64,000 nt of DNA, from the NCBI GenBank assembly GCA_000310025.1, contig FN649743.1, positions 885,786-949,785 of the forward strand, given 5' to 3'. Positions 35,601 to 48,178 of this stretch are shown in pieces. A program made the position numbers and the translations under genes. The notes beneath the pieces were generated by a model. The model saw only the letters and a list, made by a program, of their open reading frames with translations, was not told where the DNA came from and ran no database searches. Positions within the stretch are counted from its first letter, which is position 1. Each line of letters starts with the position of its first letter. The DNA is from Ectocarpus siliculosus. Its lineage: Eukaryota > Sar > Phaeophyceae > Ectocarpales > Ectocarpaceae.

Positions 35601-38600
35601 CAAACTGGCAGGCTTGGCGACCTTGCGCGCGTAGTCGCTGCCTGCGGTGTTGATGACCCAGCTTTCGGGATGGACGATGTCGCCCACTGCTTCAGGGGTG
35701 GTAGACGCCGCTCTCTTCCTTGAGTGTGTCGTTTTTTGTTACTTTTTGTCTTCACGTCAAATCAGCGCTCACAGCACTAGTGCCGTTTACTCCATCCAAC
35801 CCGTGGTCACACAGGAGAGCTCCTCTCTACCCTCCCCTCCTGCGGTACTTTGCCTTCGAATTTTAATGCGAGAAGAGTTCAGCACTCTCTTCCCTCTGTG
35901 TACACACGAGCCAGCGCTATCCACAATTTAGGCCAGAAGCGGAAGCGAGAGAAAAACTCACTTTGCAAGGAAAGCTCGCTTGCGCCGGGATTCGAACTCC
36001 TGACCTGACCTCTTGAAAGTTTCGAGGATACCAACTAGACCACCGGGGCGACCGGCACGATTATCCGGAATCCTTTCGTGATGAAAACGAGGCCGGGATG
36101 TGTTTGTATTTGTGTTCTTTGGTATTTGTTGGATTCCTGGTGAACGGAACACTGTACTATCGCCCATGACATGGTACACGATGCGACATATTTCGGGGTG
36201 TGTAGTACCGCTGGTGGGCACGGCACGGCAGGTATGATAATGGTACTGTCTGCTGCTGCTGCTGCTGCTGCACATGCAGTGTCATGCATGACGCCATAGC
36301 ACACGTGTCGGTGCTGCAGGCTAGAGACGTTTTTGGCGTGGAGAGCATGGCGGGCTTGCGTGGAGCCTACGGAGTGGGACACGTGCGCTACCCCACGAGC
36401 GGCTGCAACAGCGTCGAGGAAGCACAGGTGAGCAGGCCTATATTTTTTTCGTATTCCGTACGTACTGCGCCTGTATTGCTGTAGGTTCCTGTCGTGGGGT
36501 CATCGCCGGGTGTCGCGTAGCACTGCTGCTGCTGGTGCTTGATTCTCTTGTGTTGAGAAGCGTTTATCCTCGCCTTGGAAACGATTGTTTTCGTTGTTCA
36601 GACGGTTGCGAAGAGGATTGTGTCTTACTTCTTGATGAACGCTTCTCTGGCGTATCCACAGCCTTTGTGTGGCCGGAAGTACTCATGCGCCATGCAATGC
36701 GCATAGTGAAGTACACAACTGACTCATGTGTGCCTTAAACGCGCAGCAAAAATGTGTGTCGAGTGCTGTAGAAAGGGATATAGTCACACAGGAGCAGTAG
36801 CTTGAGAGAGGTAGGTCCATCGATGCTGCCGTCAAGTATGGGCTGCAACTCTAATACTTCTGCCAAGGCCTCAAGTACACCATCCGAATATGACGTTTTT
36901 TGCACCGCAGCAACTCCTCGAAATAAGCTCAAGGTAATCAATGTTCCGAGTCTCGTAGTAGGCTAGACAAACGATTTCGAATAACCCATGCAAAGTAGCA
37001 TTGGCTCGTGCTGACTCGTCCGCCCCCTCTATTTGTTGTCCTGTAAACGCCAACAGCCTTTCCGGAATAATGTCCCGGTGGGATTTTGCGTTGCGCACAA
37101 CGGCCACCTAAGCAACGGCCAGCTGTTGAGAGATCAGGTGCGCTTGAAGTTATCCGCACGCGCGAACACCCGCCGACTTGTATGCGTTTGTGGAGGTGTA
37201 TCTATCCGAAAACAATATACCCTTTGAAGTGTGCGCGTGATAGTCATCTGGCTCTGAATGCGCCGGAAGGGAAGTTCAACATGACCTTTCATGTAGCTCT
37301 CCAGCGGGGAGGCTTGCGGGCTTGCATGATCGCTATTGTAGACCTGAACGCACCAGAACGGGTCGCCCAGAAAAGAGAGTAAGGGGCTGAACACGTTCGC
37401 GGTACCCACTCCAAGAACTCCTAGTCTGCATCCATGACGCTCGCACTCTACATGTATCGCCAACGGCGGTTCTTGGGGGGCTTATGCATGCATGATCAGC
37501 ATCAATTGCCTGGCCCATTTTCCGTTTCAGTTTTCCAAGCACACGTTTCATTTTGACTCGGCGATTGGGCTGTGTGCGTGGTAGTACGAGTTCTTGGGTA
37601 TATCTTCAGTATTTGGGGTACGAGCCCTGCGTCGGTGTACACTTTTCTCGCGTAAACTGCGCTCCGATACTCTCATGTTTGGGCTGTCCTCTTTTCGATC
37701 GGTGTTTGTGTGTGCATACGCCGCACCTCGGTGTGTTGATGGACCTACTTTTTTTTTCCCGTAACGTTGAACCCAGTTCTCGTTCTGCGCGCCCCGCGCT
37801 GGACGCATGCACTACTGCTATTCGCATTCAATCCGTTTCAGCTATCGGCCACTCGTCACCTTAACACGGACTCGGACACGGAACTCTTGTCGGAGATATT
37901 CGGCATGGAGCTGGCAGCTAGGAGGCCAGCGATCGGACCGCCGGTAACCCGAGAGCTGCTCTTCCAAGTTGTTCAGGTGTTTACCCTTAATATGACGGTT
38001 TTGGCGAATCTGTACCCTGGAGGTTAGAATTTGCTGGCAGGATTTACAACGAGGGCAGTTTTCCTCCAGCCTGAATCGGGAGGTTGCTCTTGTATGGGAT
38101 GTCCACACACCACTAAACGAACAAGGTGACGGTCTCGTCGCTCTCCCCACTCACGTCCGTACTGGTATTCAACAGCAACATTCATAAGGTTAGCCCTTTT
38201 CTCCAAAACAGTGCCAGAATATTTTCTCGTCTCTTAGGTGTGCACGAAACGGTAGTCGACAACCAACAAGGGTACCGACAACCTCACGTCCGGCAACTGT
38301 TTCCCAACTACCCCCCGCCCTGCCGATACCCAACCAAATGGATGTGTTCTGGTCGCATGTGTCGCATCATCACGTCGTACACCTGCCCTAGGCGGTAATG
38401 GCTCGGTGTCGAGGCGGCTACGCGGTAACGGTGCTCATCAACGGGTACGGCATCTTGGCCTTCCGCGACCCCCACGGAGTTCGACCCTTGTGTCTCGGGG
38501 CGCGCCCGGGCGGGGGCGGGGCGGGGAGCGGGATCGGCAGCGGCGGTGGCTCCGCGGCAATAGGAGGGGAGGCTATCGGCGGTGATGGAGGGATCGGTGC

Positions 38601-41600
38601 GGATGGGATGAGAAGGGGATCGGGAAAGATGGACCTCGCGGTTGCGTCCGAGTCGGCGGCGCTCACGGGGCTGGGGTTTTCACTAAGGAGGGATGTTGGC
38701 GCCGGGGAAGCCGTGTTTTTGGATGCTAGTACCGGATCGGTGTCTAGTCAGTTTTGTTCCCCACGGCAACTGCAGCAGCGGAGTAGGGAGGAAGGAGGCG
38801 AGAAGAGGGAGGAGGAGGTGGGAGAGGGAAAGGAATCCCGGCGAGCGGTTGCGAGGTTTCAGCCGTGCTTGTTCGAGTACGTTTACATGGCGCGTCCGGA
38901 CAGTATCATCGATGGTGTTCCGGTGAGAGCGTGGTCAAGTCTTGTGGCGTATAATTGGATTGGATGTGTTTCAATTTTTTGGGCACGTCATGTGTTTTTA
39001 GCTCGGCACCGTTTCACCACAGGCTGCTTGTTGGGTGTTCCTGTGTGATGTGTGCTAGGTTGACGTTCTGTACAGAGTATGTCCCGGACAATTGTCCCAC
39101 CATGACATATGACAGCAGTCCTTGCTTGCCTCTGACATCCATGTATGCCCCGTCATCACCGGGCGTCTTGTGAAGCTATTAAGGAAAAGTTTACTCCGAC
39201 AACGATGTTCAAAGTGGCCGAGCGATTTTGCTCGCTACAGCCGCCCCCAACCCAGCGCCAACCACCAAATCGACAACATTTCCTCCTACTGCTGTATGAA
39301 ACCCTCACACACATTCCTGTGATGTACCTCCAAACAACCAGACATATGCATGCGTGTGACTACAATAGGACATAAGAAGAAAAGTGTGGAAGGTGTCACC
39401 AGTGCCGCATCCTCTTGTAGGGTTTCGTTTCTGACGGGAAAACATGCCCATGGCATCGTCTCTTGCTTTCTTGTCTCGCTGCTTCAGGTCTACGCGGCAC
39501 GGGTTGCAATGGGATTGCGACTGGCCAAAAAAATCGCCCGCCAGGTTCCCATAGGAGAGGTAAAAGGTTACGGTACTTTTTTTGCTCTTGTGACTCTTTC
39601 GTGTCTTGTCTCGTGTGATGTGCCGTGTGCTATGGGCTCAGGGGGGCAAATAATTATGTCCGTTTTTCTCTTGAATGAAGCTGGAAGGCTGAGTGGCGTT
39701 TCCCAGCTCCTTTGTGGTTGACAATTCATTTTTCGTCTTTTTCGGCTGGAGTTGATAATCACCAAGGGTTAGGACTCTGTTGCTACGGCAGCTGATGACG
39801 TTGCGTTGTGGCTTTTCGTGGGTGACCGCGTTTGTTCTTGTTTGCAGGTGGACGTGGTCGTACCAGTACCCGAGACCAGTCGGGTCGCTGCGATGCACTG
39901 TGCGGCGCGCTTAGGGCTACCGTTCGAGGAGGGTCTCACGAAAAACAGGTATGAAGGGCGGGCAGTGATGACTCAAGAGCGGCGGGACACGGATACCGCG
40001 GTCTACGCAAGGACCACACGTGACAATCACGGAATGTTCCGCTTTGGTTGCCTTTAGTGTTCTATTGGAGTCTAGAGAGTAGCAGCGGAAGAAGAGGCGT
40101 TGGCGGCCGAAAACGTTGGGCTTCGTATCGATTTCGTCCCAATAGACGTATCGACAAAGACCAAAATAACCATTGTTAGACCCAAATCCCGGTGTTTGTT
40201 GGATAGGAGTGGCCTCCTTTCGTCATTAGGATGGAAAACGAGTCCATGTGTTCGTGGCTCCGAGATTATGCGGAAAATCTCCTCTGCCGCTTGTCCGCGT
40301 GGCTCTGCCCTCGCTACACCCCCCTCCCCGTCCAAGGGTAGTGGTCGCATCCGTTTATTTCGTGCCTGTACTAAGGGAAACCCGAACCAATTTCCAATCT
40401 GCACTCCCCATAAACACCACCACCCCTTGACCGCATCCCCCTTGCACAACCCTGCATCTTGACATCTCTTAACTCTTTCGCACCGGGGAGACAGATATGT
40501 GGGTCGCACGTTCATCATGCCCGGGCAGGCTTTCCGTCGGCAAAACGTCAGAAAGAAGCTCTCGGCCGTGTCGTGTGTCCTGGAGGGGCGGTCGGTGCTG
40601 CTCGTGGACGACTCGATAGTCCGGGGCACAACCTCGAGGGAGATTGTCCGGATTGTCAAGGAAGCCGGTGCCCGCAAGGTGTTCTTCTGCTCGGCCTCGC
40701 CGCCGGTGAGTGCGTCGCCAGTTCGTTGTGGTGGGTGCATCCATCTGCTGAACGCGCTCCGCAGAGATGGGGCAAGGGACGTAGAGAGTAGACACCCATA
40801 CTTGTACCCAGCAGGTATCGATGCAATCGCGTCGCAGCAGTTTGGTTGATGCCCCGCGATTGATGTGGCGGCGAATTTGATTTCTGATGCATTCCATTTT
40901 GCGAACTCGACCACGTTAGCAATTACGACTCGGCCCTTGGCGGTGTTCCCTAGCTCGTGCTGTTGGTGGGTTCGGGCAGCTTGCGCTGCTTTTCTACGAT
41001 AGCGGGCGGTGTCGAGCATATTTCGCAATTGGCACCGCCAATGGACTAACCGCGCGCGCACCGTTGACGACTCTACCAAATAGGTGAGACATCCGAACTG
41101 CTACGGTATCGATCTCCCGCGGCAGTCCGAATTGCTGGCCCATGGCTTAGAAGACCACGAGATTGCCGAGGCAATTGGAGCCGATGGCGTCGTGTTTCAG
41201 GTGCGTTGGCTGTTTTTTCTTTTGAAACGACAATACTGTTCGCGGTGTTTTTATGTTTTCTGACGCCCACTTGAAACGTTCCTCTACTCTGGAACATGGC
41301 CTCAGTGCCTTCACGTCCGTCTTGTGGAGCGGAACCATACCTACTCGTATATAGGTTTTGGATCATGGGCTGCAATGCTTTCACTCTGCGCTTGGCTACG
41401 AGTAGCTGAGCCGTCACCCGACAAGCTAAATAGATGCAGAGAATTGAAGATCTTCGTCGCTCTTTGCTAAGAATCCAACCGTATTTCACTTTCTGCACGT
41501 ACTGTACAGAGAGTCGCAAACCTGAACCCCTATATCAACTCCCCGTTCTTCGCAGGACTTGCAAGACCTGGAGGACTGCGTGAGTGAGCTCAAGCCCGGA

Positions 41601-41750
41601 GTGTTTTACGACGGCTTCGAGAACAGCATGTTCACCGGAGAGTACCTCATGCCGTCGGACATGATAGAAGGCGACCCGGCGGATGGAGGGGTCGGGGCGG
41701 GTGTGGGTATGGGTCAGAGGTTAGCGCCTGGGGTTGTTGACGTTATCTAA
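32675..41750 (+). CDS. purF: Amidophosphoribosyltransferase (glutamine PRPP amidotransferase)
   Basis: Ten exons join in phase: 32675-32833, 36320-36427, 37057-37137, 37842-37976, 38392-38922, 39488-39559, 39848-39948, 40495-40705, 41084-41200 and 41556-41750, giving 569 residues. The enzyme makes phosphoribosylamine from PRPP and glutamine, the first committed step of purine synthesis. The chosen start gives MCGVIGILL, placing the N-terminal nucleophile Cys at position 2; the frame stays open upstream to 32378, so a presequence is possible. The glutaminase domain shows ILQHRGQDAAGI, GHVRYPTSG and AHNGHLSNG. The phosphoribosyltransferase domain shows FEYVYMARPDSIIDG, VVVPVPETSR and the PRPP loop VLLVDDSIVRGTT at about 430-442. 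Two extra low-complexity segments, Gly-rich at about 198-240 and Glu/Arg-rich at about 284-316, make it longer than the usual 460-520 residues; both lie in surface-loop positions. Intron 1 is 3.5 kb and full of mobile DNA. Confidence 0.96.
32853..34571. mobile_element. Terminal-inverted-repeat DNA element, interrupted by another element
   Basis: Within PurF intron 1, the left end GTAGGTGGCCCGGCATAATG (from about 32851) and the reverse complement of the right end (GTAGGTGACCCGATATAAAA, ending about 34571) form imperfect terminal inverted repeats once the nested element at 33780-34558 is removed. Inside there are several gccggcattat-type subrepeats and two direct copies of CCGATTTCACCGGCATT at about 32888 and 33726. 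There is no transposase frame, so this is a non-autonomous element of about 940 bp. The same end sequence occurs at 62386-63214. I could not settle a target-site duplication. Confidence 0.65.
33780..34558. mobile_element. Mariner-like miniature element (MITE) nested in another element
   Basis: The ends CACCCGTGTTGCAAGTCCC and its reverse complement are perfect 19-bp inverted repeats flanked on both sides by TA, the target duplication of Tc1/mariner transposons. The 779-bp interior has no transposase. It contains two similar stretches around ttgggatcgccac near 34193 and 34417. It sits inside the right part of the element at 32853-34571 and is therefore the younger insertion. Confidence 0.8.
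35478..35732. repeat. Long inverted repeat (hairpin-forming), arms of about 80 bp
   Basis: The arm at about 35478-35556 (containing gaagcagtgggcgacatcgt) is repeated in inverted orientation at about 35651-35732, with a handful of mismatches and a spacer of about 94 bases. It lies in PurF intron 1, so the transcript could form a long hairpin. The origin could be a palindromic or inverted-duplicated mobile element. Neither arm shows a protein domain. Confidence 0.85.
35976..36052 (-). repeat. tRNA-like sequence (tRNA pseudogene or SINE head)
   Basis: Read on the minus strand, an A-box-like tggtctagttgg is followed about 33 bases later by a B-box-like agttcgaatcc, the spacing of an internal RNA polymerase III promoter. 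T-stem and acceptor-stem pairing is poor by hand folding, so a working tRNA is unlikely. It lies in PurF intron 1, antisense to the gene. Confidence 0.5.
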
Positions 41751-42553
41751 AGAGTCAACACATCCGGCTTTGTAGAAAGGAAATAGGGAAGCATGGGCCC
41801 ATGGGAGCTCGCTGTAACCACTCTCGTTGTGCGTTTGTAATTTGGCAAGTCTATTAGCTTTGCCTAGCATAATTTTTAGCGCTCTCTAGCACACTACGAT
41901 ATTCCATCCCACCACTAGGACTTGGTGATCAAGGTGCCACGTCGCATTTTATTACAATTGCATTAGCAGTGCTCTGTCTTCGTTTGCCTTTCAACATCTC
42001 GGAGCTGTCCAAGCACACGGTATCCCAAAAGTATCTGTTGGCTTGAGCATGACGGAGGTGGTGCGAGGGTTCTCAATCGTTTTAAAACCACCAACGTAGT
42101 GGTGATCCCCGCCACGTGCAGCTGCAGCCAGAGCGCGCCGAGAAGGAATGACGCTCCGTCGCTCATCTTGTCCGGTTTTGTTACTGCTGTGTTGTTTTGC
42201 TTCGTTGCCGACAGGGGCATCACTCTGGTTTTGATCCACGTCCCCACTAATATGCTAGTTATTTGCGAACAAGCCGATATCACACAGTCGCAATTCATCT
42301 CCCTTCCACGAAACATGACATGTCAGAAAACTGCAGGCACCGGGGTCAAGTTGACAAGTAGTACACTAGACATACACAACAACGTTTTTGACTCCCGTGG
42401 TGCTTTCACAGACGTATATCTCGACAGATCCTCCTCTAAAGATTTTCAGCTATACCATACCACACGAGCACCTCATGAACCACACCATCTTTCGCTCTCT
42501 CGTAGCGTCGTCCACTATTCTTTTTTTTCTGCGGTAACACGGGCAGTGGCGAT
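41751..42553. other. Short intergenic region between convergent genes
   Basis: About 800 bases lie between the PurF stop and the stop of the AIM24-family gene on the other strand. Both 3' UTRs should fit here. No other gene or repeat is visible. Confidence 0.6.
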
Positions 42554-44783
42554 TCAAAACTCCTCCCAGTCCAACACCGTGAACACGACTATCATGATGA
42601 CGAGCGTGAGAACAGCTGCCTTCATCATGTCGCCCCCTCCTGATCCCCCCTGGGCAACCCTGTCTGCTCTACTCGCCCTCGACAAGCGTCCCGTGTGCGT
42701 CGATTGAATAAATACGCTCCCGGGACCTGCGACGGAATCAGTTCATTTCAAGCAAAAACATGGATTGGAGCAAGTGAACAAGTTGCTGCTGTTGTAGGAC
42801 ACACCGACTAGGGGCAACACACAAGAGACACAAGAGGTAGGAAGAAATCTTGGGGAACAACACGCCCCCTACAGGCCCACGGTCCCACGAAAGTAATATT
42901 GGTTGCAGCATGAAAAACAGTTCCGGCAACAGGGCGCGGGGTCGTTAACACGCCGCATGGTTAAGCCAGTCATCGGACGAACGCTCGGGAAAAGGTGATG
43001 TGCGGCCCGGTGCGGGGGGTTCGCATCGAAGGACACGGCAGGCTGCGAGATCAACCCGCGAGAGGACGGGTACGCCTTTTATCACCGGGGGCAAAAACCC
43101 TGCTCTACTCGAATAAACCTTCTTCTGCTCGAATAGTCAAGTCGCACCAATACATTGTACCCTCGAACAAACGCTTACCGGTGATCTTGACCTGGAATCC
43201 CTGGAAGTACGGCGGCTCTCTGATGAGCGGTCCGTTCCTTTCCTCTGGGACGATCTTGCAAGCGTCAGACACGGCAGCAACACACCCAAACTCCACCACC
43301 ATCGACTCGCCACGCCCCAACGCTTTCTGGACCGCAGCCCCACCTGGAAAAGAAAAAAGCCAAGAAACTTTGGTGGACTGGACATGATTGCGGGCGCCCG
43401 TTTTGAAAAAATTCACCAGGCGAAGCGGCCAACCGATGGTACCGCCCGCATGTTGGCATGGCCACCCTCTTTTGATTGACCAGGCAATGAAGCAGAGCAA
43501 AAAGAGACCGTGAACTATGAACTATGCATAGGAAGAAGATACATTGGCACCGTGTTGAAATTAACCTTATCGAAGAACGGCGAGGGTGGTTACACTTTTA
43601 CCTCCGTGGATGTAACACATTCCCGCTCCAGCTATTTTTCTCATCTCGACGCTTTGCTGAGAGGACTGGCCTTCCGACTGGAGCTTTATCTTGGCCGTTG
43701 AAATGTCGTTCTCCACTACGCTGGAAATCGCACGGCGTAGGCAGCAACACGCGAAGGGGCGTGGGGTGAAGATGTTCAGGCTTACCGCCAGCAAGAGGAA
43801 ACCGTTCAAAAAGATGCCAACGCAGCACTTCACTCGATACCAACGAAAAGGCTTTACGAACACCCGGACGCAGAATATTTGCACCTCATGAGCGGTTACC
43901 GAACAAGGCGCACTTAGAGGTGTGCTCGTACCGGGCACGTGGTTCGAAGGGGTAGTTACGACCCGTGAATCCGCAGCAAAACTCATGGCATTTACTTACT
44001 AGACAGGCTCTTTACCGATGCGACCCCGACTCGCACCTGCACAGGAATACTGACGGCTTGGCCAGCAAAGTGCCAGATTTCGCCAGGCTAACGGGGATCA
44101 CCTTGCCCGGCAATGACGCGGTTAACCCGAGGTAGGTCGGACTGTTGCCCTCGTTGGTAAATTTGACGACCCTGTCGTTCTTCACGCCAATCCTGTAAAA
44201 AGTAATACAGCCAGTATTGCAGGGTGCAAATTAAGCGCGCGTGTGTGGGTTCAATGCCGACCGACGTGCAACAGGCTTTTGGAAAAGTGTTTCCCGCATC
44301 AACCCAAAACTTGCTGTGAAAGGCGCCAACACGGCTTGTTTGGCAAAGACCTCAACCGCACTATGTACGTATCACGATGCAATTTGTTTAACTAAGATCT
44401 CTCCTTGATTTGCACCCATGGGTTCATTTGGTAATGCGGTCAATCCAATTGGTCCACGTTTTGAACATGCCGCATTTTTGGTCAACGACGAAGGTGCAAC
44501 ACTTACAAGGTGACTGTTTGGGCTTTAACTGCGGCAACCCCAACGTATCGACTACAGTATCCACCATTGCTTACCATCCTAATGCCCTTCCCATTGGACC
44601 CGTAGGCTGCAACTCTTGCTGGAGTCCAAGCCCCCTGTAGACGAAAGCCTTCTCGTTTGCTAGGATAGCATCGCCCGGACACAGCGCCACCTGCAGTACC
44701 TCGCTGCCTTCCCCCAGCGACAGGAACCGAGGAGAAGCATCTGGAGAAGCATCTGGGTTGGCGAAAGGTTCGCTCATAGCCAT
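42554..44783 (-). CDS. AIM24-family protein with C-terminal membrane anchor
   Basis: Five minus-strand exons join in phase: 44783-44575, 44192-44037, 43720-43602, 43343-43179 and 42726-42554, giving 273 residues. The order of motifs fits the AIM24/TIGR00266 beta-helix-like family: LQVALCPGDAILANEKAFVY, VKFTNEGNSPTYLGL, GTLLAKPSVFLC, MRKIAGAGMCYIHGGGAAVQ, LGRGESMVVEFGCVAAVSD and GPGSVFIQS. The yeast member is mitochondrial, but the role of the family is poorly defined. After a Gly-rich linker (GGSGGGD) the protein ends with one hydrophobic span, AAVLTLVIMIVVFTV, plus LDWEEF, so it looks tail-anchored. No N-terminal signal is evident. An upstream in-frame ATG at 44825 is possible. Family assignment is from recalled motif order and not a search. 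Confidence 0.83.
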
Positions 44784-46793
44784 GGTTGTCTCTCCCTCGC
44801 CTTTCGCCTGGAGGTGTCCCTGCAAACTGCCTATGTCTTGATGCTGCTGCTGCTGTTGCTGCTGGTGTCTGTTGAACCTCTTGGTGTCACCGGCTCGATC
44901 TCCGACTTCTCAACAGAGAGCCAGGGTGGACGTATTGCACAATGTACACACGCGTACCTGAGAGGCTCTGTTGGCACGAATCACTGCTGTCGATCACCGG
45001 TACCGTAGTGGAGCCGAGAACACCCAACAGAAGCAGAAGGAAGGCTGGCGTGTGTGTGTTGGTCACAAGCTGCAAGGGGGTGACAACGGCAGAGGATTGG
45101 CATTTGGGAGATTGGATTGGGAGATCTTGCAGGTGGCCGAAGGGGCACCGCAAAATGCTTCAGGTGGCACGTCGTTTCCTGCGGGATAGCGATCAACTAT
45201 GTACAGCAGTAGTATGCATAGTACAGTCTGCGGCGTGCATCGTGTTGGCTTGTATGTACAGCAGTGTACAGGAATATAGTACGGTCGGCGGTGTTGGTCG
45301 GTGTTACATATAGTCTATCTGCTGTATGAATAGTCTATCCTTTCATCGGGAGGAGGTTTCCAACCGTCCTTTTTCCCTACTCGTCCGTGAAGTCGAGTAT
45401 GTATCGTGAGTCCCACGACATAGATAAGGTGCTCCACTACGTATTACTGCTGTATGCTGTTCTCTCCGGGTCCCCCCACCCTCAGTTGGTGTACGCTGCG
45501 ATGTTTTGGAACCTTGACGACCGCGCTGGATTGTGTATTTACTGTGGCATCTTGGGACAATTGAAATTCCTTACGGGTAAGTTCGTGTGACAGCGTGGAT
45601 TCAAAGCAATATTCCCGAGGTCAGGCACGAAAGTATATTAGGAAACTTACCAAGACAGAAAGATTATATGTTGAGGCACGGCGCCATGCTGTGAAAAATG
45701 CTCTCATGCCAAGCGGGGAGAAAAGCGATGCACGAGAATATGCGACATGCGACTCCAATTCCACTGCTGCTGCTGTGTTCAAGCACACCATGGTCCAAGA
45801 TTACGAGGGATAGAGGGGGGGGCGGTACAAGCATGAACGTGCATGCAACGTACGCCTTGGTTTCGAATAAACAAACAAGGGGTTGTAGAGTCGTGGATCG
45901 TCATCGTCTCAAAGCGACGTTGTTCCTGTTCACATATCCCCAACAGTGAGGGTGATCAATCTACACCCGCTCATATCTCTTATCTCCTAGACCCGGCAGC
46001 AACACCCACCCACCGTGTTGCATCGACACTCGCTAATGGACTCCGGGACGCATCAGCTGCGGAATGTGAGAAAGTACGCCACGAAGGGTCGAACGTCCAC
46101 GTCCGGAACATGCAAGTGGGACGCCAAGTCTTATCTACATGTAGGCCGCCAAATAGCGTTGACTCAAACACTCGGTTCAAGGCAATCTCCATCATCGAGA
46201 AGACGTCAACAATGTCATCGGGTTACCCAAGACATTTCAAAAGCTCTATTTTGTTTCATTCCAGCATGAAGCGGAAGCACATCCATCGAGACACTGCACG
46301 GAGCATGCTGCTACGCCAAATCCATCCTATCTTCGAACCACATCAAACAAAATGAATGATATTACTGCACCGCCAGCAGGCGACGTTCTTTCTAAGCGTC
46401 AAGATCGGAAAGGTACCCCAGGGCGGTGCCCACACCCCACCCGGTGCGGACGCACCAGGTTGAACAAACGAAGCCAGCCCTTCTCGATCAGAGGGCAAGC
46501 TTCAACTGAACACGGCAAGAGGGCCTTCATGACCCAGCAACCAACCCATGTCCAACAATCTCTATCCCGCCTTGGTGCTGGTACTGCGCCGTTCGCGCTC
46601 AATGGCTTTCTTCATATTCGCACGATCCCGTTCAATCTATCCCGTGCTCTCCAAAAATTCAGCCAAGGAAAACATAAAAACTCCCTCAAACTTGACCTCT
46701 ATTAAATGAACAGATAAAAGACAGACACAGCATACCCCACGCGCTTCAACGCGCTACAAGGTCCCCAGAAGTCCGTGTTCTTGGAGTTCGAAG
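44784..46793. other. Intergenic region upstream of the AIM24-family gene
   Basis: Two kilobases separate the AIM24-family start from the end of the next minus-strand gene. A CTG-rich stretch near 44841-44866 lies in the presumed 5' UTR. Repeated tacagcagt-type motifs occur near 45200-45260. No gene is supported here. Confidence 0.55.
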
Positions 46794-47275
46794 TTAACCG
46801 ACCACGCCCTCAATCTGTGTCATGGCACGAACGAGGACAAGGACCGGGAGGATACATGCAAAGCAAGAGCGTTGCGAGGGCGTTGGAATGAGGCAACGGG
46901 CGTCTAGCCTAGATAAGACAATCTGTGATAGTCTTGCCGGGTTCGTGATGGCTATGCTGCTGCGGTCAAAGGCCCACACAAGCTGGTGCAAACACTGCAA
47001 TTGCATTCTGCGTGGCATGACCAAAAACGTGACTTCCACAGCACAGAGCAAGCAACAACATCGAGCGGGTAGTCTAAATCGTGAAAACAACGTGTTGTAG
47101 ACCGCAGAGAAACGCGCTCTAGGCATAGTTCGTGAGGTGTTGTTGAAGTTACAAGCACAGGCTTGGACATAATGCATCTCTCTCTGTCTGTCTATCTCTC
47201 TCTGTCTCTCTTGTCTCTGTCTCTCTGTCTCTCTGTCTGTGTCTCTCTGTATGTGTGTGTGTCTCTCATGTGTGT

Positions 47276-47316
<41 letters not shown>

Positions 47317-48132
47317 ACCTTGTAGATCCACTTGTCCTCCTCGGTCTCCACAACCAAGGTTCCGATCCGGTTATCGCCGGGGCCCTACATCATGAGAGCA
47401 CAGAGGGCCAACAAGACGGGAAATGTTCAAATGGCCAAATAACAGCACAGTCTAATCAAGGGACGCTGTATGTCCTGCTGGCCAACGGAACAAATTGCAA
47501 CGCGTTCCCGACCTTAAGTTACAACAATCGACACGCTAGACACCGCAGTGGTGTTGCCACGATTGACCCGGAGTGTTGCAGTCAGCGATGGACACCACTG
47601 TTGCCGAAGCACGTCCTCTACCAGACCGCTGTATCTACCGTTGGGGCCTGTAACTGTTGGCGAATCGCCACCGTTGTTTGACTAGCTCAGCATTCAGGAT
47701 GGGTAGGGGGGGGGGGGTGTTCTCATAGCCCGTGCATTCCGTAGTCGTTAGACCATTGACCTCGCATCCCTTACAACGCTGGGACTGAGCACGCCGGGTT
47801 CTCATCGAACCAGGTTCTCACATCACCAAGCGCGAAAGATGGGAGGGGGGGCAACATCCTGGGACCAACGCTGCTGGCGCAAAAAGCATCAACAAGCAAA
47901 AGCGGGAATTCCCTCACGTTGCCCATGTAGGACACGTCGAACTCTTGGGGGTCACCGCCCCTGCGGTTGAGCGTCCCTTCCTCGGGTGTGACTTTGAACC
48001 CTCGTGCGTCCCCAACGAAGGTGCAGTGGAACGGCTCGAAGGTCATGACGGTGCTCTTCACCTAAACGTTTCCCACGAACGAACGAACGAGCGCATACGA
48101 TTGTCCACGTCAAAATCACCGCAGGAATATAC

Positions 48133-48178
<46 letters not shown>

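Noticed and set aside
35976-36052. Functional tRNA gene
   Set aside because: The boxes are good but the T and acceptor stems pair poorly by hand folding, so it is called tRNA-like only.
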